Source: Planctomycetaceae bacterium (GTDB taxonomy: Bacteria > Planctomycetota > Planctomycetia > Planctomycetales > Planctomycetaceae). Taken from it: DNA of 32,628 nt. Under the pieces are notes generated by a model that did not search any database, was not told the DNA's origin, and saw only the letters and a list, made by a program, of their open reading frames with translations. The position numbers were made by a program, and so were the translations under genes. The DNA lies in NCBI GenBank assembly GCA_021732845.1, contig JAKFUF010000085.1:1-32628 (forward strand), read 5' to 3'. This document shows, piece by piece, positions 8,284 to 15,398 of the stretch (its first letter is position 1; every line of letters begins with the position of its first letter).

Positions 8284-9042
8284 TTGGCAGCACACCACGT
8301 GGACACTCCGCTCGACAAGTCCGAAGCCCGCATCCGCAAGATGTTTGGGGAGATCTCCGGGCGATACGATTTCCTGAATCACCTGCTCTCCGGCGGGACC
8401 GACTACTACTGGCGGTGGCGCACCGTGCGGGCCGCCGCACCGCGTGGCTCAGCCCCCATTCTCGACGTCTGCACCGGCACCGGCGACCTGGCGATGGCCT
8501 ATTGGAACCGCGGCAAAGGCCAGGTCCCGGTCATCGGCACCGACTTCACCCAGGAAATGCTGGTCATCGCCGACAAGAAGACCGAGCGGCTTCGCAATCC
8601 TGCCAATGAGCAGCGACGCAACGAGCAGCAGCCATTTGTGTTCATGCAGGCCGACACCCAGGCCCTGCCGTTTGCCGACAATCTGTTCCAGATTGTGTCC
8701 GTCGCCTTCGGACTGCGCAACGTCACCGACACCTGCCGCGGATTGAAGGAGATGATCCGCGTCTGCCAGCCGGGCGGCCGGGTCGTGGTGCTGGAATTCT
8801 CCCTCCCCGGCAACGCCGTCATGCGGGGCTTGTACCTGTGGTACTTCCGCAACATCCTCCCCCGCATCGGCCAGTTGCTCGCCCGGAACCGCCAGGAGGC
8901 CTACAACTACCTGCCCAGCTCCGTGGCTGACTTTCCCTATGGCCAGAAACTGGCTGACCTGATGCGCGACTGCGGACTCAGATCCGTCAAATGGCATCCG
9001 CTGACGTTTGGCATTGCCACACTGTATATCGGGGAAAAATAG
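8284..9042 (+). CDS. menG: Demethylmenaquinone methyltransferase MenG/UbiE
   Basis: Class I SAM-dependent methyltransferase catalysing the last step of menaquinone synthesis, C-methylation of the demethylmenaquinone ring. Family blocks are in order: RIRKMFGEISGRYDFLNHLL near residue 17, the SAM-binding motif DVCTGTGD at 61-68, GTDFTQEML near 86, ADTQALPFADN, VSVAFGLRNV and a C-terminal YNYLPSSV ... FGIATLYIGEK. With only menaquinone-pathway genes around, MenG is preferred over ubiquinone UbiE. No ATG fits: the likely start is TTG 8284 (252 aa) or GTG 8299 (247 aa). It has 273 bp of empty DNA upstream and ends 12 bp from the convergent FGE-like gene. Confidence 0.9.
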   Translation: MAAHHVDTPLDKSEARIRKMFGEISGRYDFLNHLLSGGTDYYWRWRTVRAAAPRGSAPILDVCTGTGDLAMAYWNRGKGQVPVIGTDFTQEMLVIADKKTERLRNPANEQRRNEQQPFVFMQADTQALPFADNLFQIVSVAFGLRNVTDTCRGLKEMIRVCQPGGRVVVLEFSLPGNAVMRGLYLWYFRNILPRIGQLLARNRQEAYNYLPSSVADFPYGQKLADLMRDCGLRSVKWHPLTFGIATLYIGEK

Positions 9043-9054
9043 AGGGATGGTCGA

Positions 9055-10188
9055 TCACGGCGTGTGCACCGGTTCAGCAGTTTTCACACAGCGAAACCCA
9101 CAGTGATAGACGCCCGAGGTGGGTTCGCCTTTGCCGCGGGCCGAGCAGCGGTAGGCGGTGCAGTAGGTGTCGCTGCACAGGAATGAGCCACCGCGCTGGA
9201 TGCGTTTGGGGATGCCGGGTTCGTCGGGGTCTTCGCTGGAGTCGGGTCCCTGCGGGTTCCGGTCGGGGCTGTGCAGATAGTAGTCGGGCCGGTAGTTGTC
9301 ACTGCACCATTCCCAGACGTTGCCGGAGAGATCGACCAGGCCGTAGGCGTTGGGCGGGAACGTGCCCACGGGGGCCGTCGTGCGGAAGCCGTCGGCCTCG
9401 TCGTTGGTGAAGGGGAACTCGCCCTGCCAGATGTTGTTGAGCCACTTGCCGCCGGGGTTGCGTTCGTTGCCCCAGGGGAATGTCTGCCGGGGCTGGCCGC
9501 CGCGCGCGGCGAACTCCCACTCCGCTTCCGTGGGCAGCCGCTTGCCCGCCCACTGGCAGTAAGCCACAGCGTCGTTCCACGAGACATGGACGACGGGATG
9601 GTCCTGCTTTTTCTCGATGGACGATTCCGGTCCGTCGGGATGTTTCCAGTTCGCACCAGGGATGTACGCCCACCAGTTGTACGCACCTTTTGCGGCATCC
9701 AGGCCGTCGCGCGGCGGAGGCCGGAAGCAGATGGATCCGGGATGGTTGAGTTCCGGCTGAATCGTGGCGTTGGCCAGCGGCGAATCTGGTGGTACGACGA
9801 TCTTGGGCGGCTTCTCCGCTTCGGTCACATACTGCGTGGCTTCCACGAACTTCTGAAACTGGGCATTGGTTACTTCCGTGCGGTCCATCCAAAATCCGTC
9901 AAGCGCGACGGCGTGTTCGGCCTGCTCATCGGGATTGCCTTCGGCGTTGCCCATGACGAACGCGCCGCCAGGAACCCACACCATCCCCTCCGGCGCAGGT
10001 CCGGGCGGTGGCTCAGCGACAGCGGCTGGCTCCTCGGCGGCGACGGGAGCGGGCTTGCTCACAGTCTGTGCGACGGGCGTTTCTTTGATAACGGGGTCAG
10101 TGCAGCCGGTCATGGCTAACAGCAGCGCTGAAAGAATCGGGCTGCCAATGATGGAAAGCCCTCTGGAAAGCCTATGAACAGAACTCAT
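9055..10188 (-). CDS. Formylglycine-generating enzyme (SUMF1-family) lipoprotein
   Basis: A 377-aa SUMF1/FGE-sulfatase-family protein. The N-terminus is a lipoprotein signal with lipobox MTGC (C29), then a Pro/Ala-rich linker to about residue 66. The FGE fold follows: GMVWVPGGAFVMGN, WMDRTEVTNAQFQKFV, HPVVHVSWNDAVAYCQWAGK, RLPTEAEWEFAARGG, FPWGNE, GLVDLSGNVWEWCSD, and RIQRGGSFLCSDTYCTAYRC. In true FGEs two cysteines in that last block oxidise a sulfatase cysteine to formylglycine; here C338 and C343 match them with the same spacing of five. Many planctomycete SUMF1 paralogs lack this pair, so this one may be catalytic. The oddity is a lipoprotein signal on an enzyme that should act on unfolded sulfatases. 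Its substrate is unknown; no sulfatase gene is in the window. Confidence 0.85.
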   Translation of the reverse strand: MSSVHRLSRGLSIIGSPILSALLLAMTGCTDPVIKETPVAQTVSKPAPVAAEEPAAVAEPPPGPAPEGMVWVPGGAFVMGNAEGNPDEQAEHAVALDGFWMDRTEVTNAQFQKFVEATQYVTEAEKPPKIVVPPDSPLANATIQPELNHPGSICFRPPPRDGLDAAKGAYNWWAYIPGANWKHPDGPESSIEKKQDHPVVHVSWNDAVAYCQWAGKRLPTEAEWEFAARGGQPRQTFPWGNERNPGGKWLNNIWQGEFPFTNDEADGFRTTAPVGTFPPNAYGLVDLSGNVWEWCSDNYRPDYYLHSPDRNPQGPDSSEDPDEPGIPKRIQRGGSFLCSDTYCTAYRCSARGKGEPTSGVYHCGFRCVKTAEPVHTP

Positions 10189-10259
10189 GACTCACTCATC
10201 CTCGTCATAAAACGCCAAAAACTCTGGCAGCTCCGCGGAATCAATCAGGTCCATGAGGA

Positions 10260-11555
10260 TTACATGTCTTCATCATACTCCGCCAACGATTCCGGCTGTT
10301 TCGTGGCTTCGATTTCGGCGGACAGCTCCAGATCCTCTCGGAGCTTTATCCAGGCGGCGATTTCTGCGGCTGTGCACGCGGTTCCGTGAAGAGAGAGCTG
10401 TTCCAATTTCTCGATCACCGCCAGGTATTTCAGCCCGCGGCCGGTCACGCTGGTCGATTGCAGCGAGATCGCTGTCGCGGACGGACCGCCGGGACATTTT
10501 TCGGCTGTGGCCAAAAATCTGAGCCCCTCATCGGAAATACGGGTCTTGTCCAACCCCAATTCGCCGCACGCTGGCAAGTATCGCAGCCCGGCATCGTCAA
10601 GGGGCGTGCGGGACAGGTCCAGGTATCCAAGCGGCACGATGCCTTTCAACCCCGGCCCAGTCACCCGTGTGCCGGCCAGCCGGAGCAAGGTCAGGGCTTT
10701 GGCTCCAGCAAGGTGAGCCACGCCGGCATCGGTCAGCGGGATGTCGGCCAGCGACAGTTGATCCATCTTGGTGAGACTCAACAGCGCCGGCAGGCAACCG
10801 TCTGTCAGGCGGTTTTTTGACAGGTACAGACTCGCCAGCTCGGGAGAGCTCGAAAGCCGCGTGACCCCCGCATCCGTGATCGCCGTTTCCGTCAGGTCAA
10901 CGACTGCCAGCAGCGGAAAGCGATGCAGTTCGGCCACCCCGGCATCAGTGAAGGGCGACCCATTGGCGTCCACATACGTCAATCTTGAGGAAGCTCCCAT
11001 GGCTGCCAGTCCCGTGCCGGTCACCTGCGTGTGGCTCACATCCAACACGTCGAGTTCCGGCAAGTCCGAGAGGTGCTTCAACCCTTCATCGCTGATGCGG
11101 GTGTAGTCGAGTCCCAGGTTTCTCAACGCCCTCAGTTCGGCCAGATGCCGCAAAGCCGCATCGTCCACGTTTGTATGGCCAAGGTCCAAACCTTGGAGCG
11201 ACCGCAGTTTCTTGATCCGCAGCAGCCACGCCTCATCGACCTTGCAGGAGATGAGGGACAATTCCGTCACCCGTGTGTCGAACAACCATGTCCACTCCAC
11301 CAGGTCCGAAGTCATTTCCCAGTCGCTCAGCCATTCCGGCAGACAGGTGGTGACGGTCACTTCGCCACCCATCGCCTCTACCTCCCGCACCAGCCGCTGC
11401 GTCTGCACGTATGGCACCCAGACCGCGAGACTCAGCCCCGCCAGCACCAGCACGACGGCTGAACCAACGAGCCACAGCATGGAGGGAACACGAATTCGCG
11501 GGAGCTTCGACACGGGAGGGAATCGACGGTCGAACCAGGGAATCACATTTGCCAA
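10260..11555 (-). CDS. Membrane-anchored leucine-rich-repeat protein
   Basis: A 431-aa protein of unknown function. A hydrophobic segment at about 26-49 (MLWLVGSAVVLVLAGLSLAV) anchors it after a short basic, probably cytoplasmic, N-terminus. Residues about 95-390 hold a dozen or so LRRs of the cysteine-free RI/GALA-like kind with the recurring phrase T-x-(I/V)-(T/S)-D-(A/E)-G-(V/L), for example LGLDYTRISDEGLKHLSDL, VVDLTETAITDAGVTRLSS and LSLADIPLTDAGVAHLAGA. The C-terminus is acidic. It lies 71 bp upstream of the FGE-like gene on the same strand and may be co-transcribed with it. It is longer and more regular than the LRR protein at 3295-4197, and I see no sign that one is a recent copy of the other. 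Confidence 0.75.
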   Translation of the reverse strand: MANVIPWFDRRFPPVSKLPRIRVPSMLWLVGSAVVLVLAGLSLAVWVPYVQTQRLVREVEAMGGEVTVTTCLPEWLSDWEMTSDLVEWTWLFDTRVTELSLISCKVDEAWLLRIKKLRSLQGLDLGHTNVDDAALRHLAELRALRNLGLDYTRISDEGLKHLSDLPELDVLDVSHTQVTGTGLAAMGASSRLTYVDANGSPFTDAGVAELHRFPLLAVVDLTETAITDAGVTRLSSSPELASLYLSKNRLTDGCLPALLSLTKMDQLSLADIPLTDAGVAHLAGAKALTLLRLAGTRVTGPGLKGIVPLGYLDLSRTPLDDAGLRYLPACGELGLDKTRISDEGLRFLATAEKCPGGPSATAISLQSTSVTGRGLKYLAVIEKLEQLSLHGTACTAAEIAAWIKLREDLELSAEIEATKQPESLAEYDEDM

Positions 11556-11569
11556 AGCTAACTATAGCA

Positions 11570-11761
11570 GATGCGTGGCCGGACCTCGTGGCGTGGGCTT
11601 CAACCCGCATTCCCCAGCGTCCCTGACTGCAGCGTGGCTCAGATTGGATCCTGGACCGCATGTCGACTCAAGTCGACACCACGATGGAAGTGTCGACTGA
11701 AGTCCACCCGGCTAGGCGATCAACATCAACCGAGGTGGGTTGAAACCCACACTACGGAAGC
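11570..11761. repeat. Palindrome cluster beyond nuoN
   Basis: At least three palindromic units lie in the 217-bp gap after nuoN: a degenerate one near 11591-11609 (GTGGGCTTCAACCCGC), TGTCGACTcaAGTCGACA at 11661-11678, and GTGGGTTgaAACCCAC at 11735-11750 followed by ACTACGGAAG. A partial unit GTGTCGACTGAAGTCCAC lies at 11690-11707. The last unit and its tail match the layout at 224-252. Since nuoN is read leftward, these hairpins lie just past its stop codon and could stabilise or end the long nuo transcript. Confidence 0.6.
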
Positions 11762-11772
11762 CGGCCGCCGTT

Positions 11773-13329
11773 TCAGGAAGGCTGGCTGGTGGCACTGGCC
11801 TGTGCCGTGGGCACGGCCGGTGCCGGACCACGGAGGAAGTCGAAGACAGGGCCGGGAGCGAGGCCAATCGCGACGATGAGCACCGAGGAGATCACGGCGG
11901 CAGAGAAGGCACCGTAGCCGCCTTCCGGTTTCGGATGGGAAATCGGCTCATTCAGGAACATGATGAGCACGAGACGGAGGTAGTACACGATCGCCACGGC
12001 GGCGTTCAGCACGGCGATGATCGCCAGCGTGGTGAAGCCGGCATGCGTCATCAAGGTGAAACCATCGCCTCGGCCATGCACGCTGAGGGCGGTGTTGAAC
12101 AGGGCGAACTTGCCCCAGAATCCGGCCAGCGGAGGGATGCCGGCCATGCTGAACAGAAAGATCGCCGCAGCCACGGCCATGACCGGCTGTGTCCGGATGA
12201 GTCCAGTCAACTCTTCCCGATGTTCGATCTGCTTGCCTTTCCGGGCGAGGTAGATCAGCACGGAGAACATGCCGACACTGGCGACGCTGTAGAACAAGAG
12301 ATACAGCAGGCTGGCATGCACGCCACCCGGCAGGCTGCTTTGATTGTTGAGGCTCAGCTCAGGCCGAGTCTGGTCCCAGAAGCCGACGGCAATGCCGATC
12401 AGCATGTAGCCCGCGTGGGCGATACCGGAATAGGCCAGCATTCGCCGCACGTTGGTCTGCAGCAGGGCCAGGCAGTTCCCACCCGTCATGGTGATGATCG
12501 CGAGGATGAGGGCGGTCCGCTCACCGGCTTCCTCAAAGCCGGTCATGGTTTCATTCAGGACACGGATCAACGCGATCAGTCCGGCGGCCTTGGGCACGAC
12601 CGACAACAGTCCGGCGTTGAACGCCGAAGTTCCCTGATAAACGTCGGGGGCATAGAAGTGGAACGGGACGGCGGCCAGCTTGAAGCCCAGGCCGGCAAAA
12701 ATCAGAACGAGGGCCAGGATGCCAAACACCGAGCCCCCGCCGGTGGGGTAGCTCTCGGCGAGAACCAAGTGGGCGTATTTCAAATTGGTGGTGCCAGTCA
12801 GCCCATAGAGGAACGCGAACCCATACAGCAGGATCGCGGCGGACATCACGCTGAGCAGGAAATACTTCGTCGCCGCTTCCTGCGAGGCATAGTCGCGCCG
12901 GCCCAGGTACAACAGCACATAAGTCGGGACGCTGATCAGTTCCAGTGCCAACAGCAGCAGCACCAGGTCATTGGCCACGGACACCAGCATGGTCCCAGCC
13001 ACGGCGATCAGCAGCAGGGCATAAAACTCGGCGGCGGAATCTGACTCGGCGGCGTAGTTCATGGAAGCCAGCACGAACAGCGCCGCCGCCACCAGAATGC
13101 ACCACTGGAAGCCGGTCGCCAGCAGATCGTGCGTGACGGGCGAAGTGAGGGCTGGGGCCGGGCTGTAAGCCGGACGGCCGAACATGCACACCGCGGCAAT
13201 GGCCAGACTTCCCAACGCGGCCCATGACCAGGTCTGGGCGGGCACCTTGAAGGTTCCGCCGATGAGCAGCACGCACGCCAGGCATGCCAGCGCCACCTGG
13301 GGAAGCAGGATCAGAAAAGTCTCGGCCAC
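11773..13329 (-). CDS. nuoN: NADH-quinone oxidoreductase subunit N
   Basis: Antiporter-like membrane-arm subunit of complex I, 518 aa, about 14 transmembrane segments, one of three proton-pumping units. The key acidic residue lies in LLLALELISVPTYVLLYLG, and the lysine-bearing broken-helix region reads GLGFKLAAVPFHFYAPDVYQGTSAFNAGLLS. Other blocks are NVRRMLAYSGIAHAGYMLIG and FSMAGIPPLAGFWGKFALF. The start is GTG 13329. It is the last gene of the operon and is separated from nuoM by a 248-bp gap carrying an AT-rich inverted-repeat pair, the widest gap in the operon. Confidence 0.95.
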   Translation of the reverse strand: MAETFLILLPQVALACLACVLLIGGTFKVPAQTWSWAALGSLAIAAVCMFGRPAYSPAPALTSPVTHDLLATGFQWCILVAAALFVLASMNYAAESDSAAEFYALLLIAVAGTMLVSVANDLVLLLLALELISVPTYVLLYLGRRDYASQEAATKYFLLSVMSAAILLYGFAFLYGLTGTTNLKYAHLVLAESYPTGGGSVFGILALVLIFAGLGFKLAAVPFHFYAPDVYQGTSAFNAGLLSVVPKAAGLIALIRVLNETMTGFEEAGERTALILAIITMTGGNCLALLQTNVRRMLAYSGIAHAGYMLIGIAVGFWDQTRPELSLNNQSSLPGGVHASLLYLLFYSVASVGMFSVLIYLARKGKQIEHREELTGLIRTQPVMAVAAAIFLFSMAGIPPLAGFWGKFALFNTALSVHGRGDGFTLMTHAGFTTLAIIAVLNAAVAIVYYLRLVLIMFLNEPISHPKPEGGYGAFSAAVISSVLIVAIGLAPGPVFDFLRGPAPAVPTAQASATSQPS

Positions 13330-13409
13330 GATGGATCAATCTGAAGGTGGAATTTGCTCTTGGTCATCTTCTGTCTGACAGATCCGACAAGCCGAATCTG
13401 TGTCAGTAG

Positions 13410-13442
13410 AATTTCAAATTTCAGATTTCAAATTTCACAGTA
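13410..13442 (+). repeat. AT-rich intergenic repeat, copy C (left arm)
   Basis: Starts AATTTCAAATTTCAGATTTC; nearly identical to copy A at 1815-1847. It lies in the nuoM-nuoN gap, 77 bp from its inverted partner copy D, so the nuo mRNA could form a hairpin of about 32 bp between these two genes. Confidence 0.85.
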
Positions 13443-13519
13443 CGATTTTTTCTGCGTCGTCAGATGCAGTGGGATCCCCGACTTGCAGTGAGTTGCATCA
13501 GTTCGAAGCTGCTGTACAG

Positions 13520-13551
13520 ACTGTGAAATTTGACATCTGAAATTTGAAATT
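13520..13551 (-). repeat. AT-rich intergenic repeat, copy D (right arm)
   Basis: Starts ACTGTGAAATTTGACATCTG; near-perfect reverse complement of copy C. It shares flanking bases (CAGTTCGAAG and ACAG) with copy B at 2131-2144. Confidence 0.85.
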
Positions 13552-13577
13552 GTTTGGTCACATCTCTGGGAACGTGC

Positions 13578-15335
13578 CTATCGCTCAGTCTGAGCGGCAG
13601 CGACCACGGGGGTCACCGCCTGGGCGGCTGCGGTGTTCTTGACGGTTCTATTGCGGCGTTCGGCCAGCGTCTGGGCAATCTGGCGGAGCGAGGGGTCGAA
13701 GCGGTCAATGAAGAACTGCGGGAACAGGCCGATGGCCACCATCATCACCACCAGCGGCGTCAGCGCGGCGATTTCGCGGAAGCCGAGGTCATGAATCGGA
13801 TGGGCTTCGGGGGCATGCGGTCCCTGGGCATGGTGCCCGTGGGCGTCGATCACCGGTTCGCGGAGGCGGCCGAAGAAAGTGCGGGCCACCAGCGACAGCA
13901 TGTACCACGCTCCGAGAATGATGCCGGTCAGCCCCAGTGCACCAAACAGGAAATTCTCGCGGAACATGCCCATCAATGAGGTGATTTCGCCGGGGAACCC
14001 ATTCAGGCCTGGCAGGCCGATGCTGGAGAACGTGGTCACGACGAGGAAGAACGCCATGATCGGCAGCTTGCGGGTCAATCCGCCAAACGCCTCAATGTCG
14101 CGGGTGTGATACCGTTCGTACAGCATGCCGACGATGGTGAACAGCGCCCCGGTCGACAGGCCATGGTTGATCATCTGCAGCATGCCGCCGGTCATCCCCA
14201 CGATGTTCAGTGAGAACAGACCCATCAGGCACAGCCCCATGTGGCTCACCGAGGAGTAAGCCACGAGCTTCTTGATGTCGTCCTGCGCCAGGGCAAGCAA
14301 TGCCCCGTAAATGATCCCGATCGTCGACAGCCAGCCGATGATGTGGAAGTGACCCCAGCAGGCTTCGGGCACCAGCGGCAGCGCGAACCGCAGGAAGCCG
14401 TACGAGCCGATCTTAAGCAGCACGCCTGCCAGCAGCACGCTGCCCGCCGTGGGGGCTTCGACGTGGGCCAGCGGCAGCCACGTGTGGAATGGAAACAGCG
14501 GCACCTTGATGGCGAAGCCGGCGAACAGCGCCAGGAAAATCCATGGACTGACCCGGCCCCAGTAGGCTTGGTTGTCGGCAGTCTGCGCGATCACTGCCGG
14601 CAGCTTGGTGGTCAATTCGGGGATCGAGAACACCAGCTTCGGCTGGCCGGACATCCACGAATACGACAGAACAATGAACAGCAGGCCCAGGAACGTGAGG
14701 GCACTGCCGGCAAAGGTGTAGACGAAGAATTTCTGTGCGGCCCAGCGGCGGTCGTGACCGCCCCACAGGCCGATCAGGAAGAACAGCGGGATCAGCGTGA
14801 ATTCGAAGAACAGGTAGAACAGAATCAGGTCTTGCGCCGAAAACACCCCCACCATTCCGGCCTGCAGCAACAGCAGTAGGGAATAGAAGGCCGCGGGGCG
14901 ATCGGAGATGGCGTTCCAACTGACAAGGACGGCAGGGATCATCAGCAGGTTGGTGAGGCAGATGAGCCACAGGCTGATGCCGTCGACACCGACGTGAAAC
15001 CGGATGTCTGGTCCGCCCTTGGCCCCGAGCCACGGCAGATTCGTTTCCATCTGGAGCAATGCGGCACCAGACTTGAACACTGGCCGAACCGGGGCTTTGA
15101 CCTTCGCCGAAGATTCCGCGGTGGCCGCCGCGGCTTTCGCCTTGGCAGTCTCGGTTTTGTCGAACGGGTCGTAGTGCCACGCCATGATCACGGACAGCAG
15201 GAACGACAGCAGCACATTGACCAGGGCGATGGTGCGCACCTGGTTGCGCCCCAGCCCGGAAACGGAGGCTGCCAGGATCGACCCCAGGAAAGGGAGGGCG
15301 ACCATGATCAGCAGTAGATGAGGAACCTGCGGCAT
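13578..15335 (-). CDS. nuoM: NADH-quinone oxidoreductase subunit M
   Basis: Antiporter-like proton-pumping subunit of the complex I membrane arm, 585 aa. The essential glutamate lies in LFYLFFEFTLIPLFFLIGLWGG. The central lysine region reads GFAIKVPLFPFHTWLPLAHVEAPTAGSVLLAGVLLKIGSYG, and the C-terminal part has DIKKLVAYSSVSHMGL and SSIGLPGLNGFPGEI. Unusual is a low-complexity Ala/Lys insert at about 60-90 (KTETAKAKAAAATAESSAKVK), in a loop near the N-terminus, which makes the protein longer than typical NuoM (about 500 aa). The C-terminal tail is also Ala/Val-rich and variable. Start ATG 15335; 63 bp after nuoL. Confidence 0.96.
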   Translation of the reverse strand: MPQVPHLLLIMVALPFLGSILAASVSGLGRNQVRTIALVNVLLSFLLSVIMAWHYDPFDKTETAKAKAAAATAESSAKVKAPVRPVFKSGAALLQMETNLPWLGAKGGPDIRFHVGVDGISLWLICLTNLLMIPAVLVSWNAISDRPAAFYSLLLLLQAGMVGVFSAQDLILFYLFFEFTLIPLFFLIGLWGGHDRRWAAQKFFVYTFAGSALTFLGLLFIVLSYSWMSGQPKLVFSIPELTTKLPAVIAQTADNQAYWGRVSPWIFLALFAGFAIKVPLFPFHTWLPLAHVEAPTAGSVLLAGVLLKIGSYGFLRFALPLVPEACWGHFHIIGWLSTIGIIYGALLALAQDDIKKLVAYSSVSHMGLCLMGLFSLNIVGMTGGMLQMINHGLSTGALFTIVGMLYERYHTRDIEAFGGLTRKLPIMAFFLVVTTFSSIGLPGLNGFPGEITSLMGMFRENFLFGALGLTGIILGAWYMLSLVARTFFGRLREPVIDAHGHHAQGPHAPEAHPIHDLGFREIAALTPLVVMMVAIGLFPQFFIDRFDPSLRQIAQTLAERRNRTVKNTAAAQAVTPVVAAAQTER

Positions 15336-15398
15336 TCCGTAAAACCTTGTTTTGCGTTGTCGGCACCTCGCCGGAGAAACGCGGGTAAGTCGCGCGAA

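Noticed and set aside
11740-13044. 434-codon plus-strand open frame over nuoN
   Set aside because: His/Gln/Gly/Asp-rich antisense of a membrane protein; no domain.
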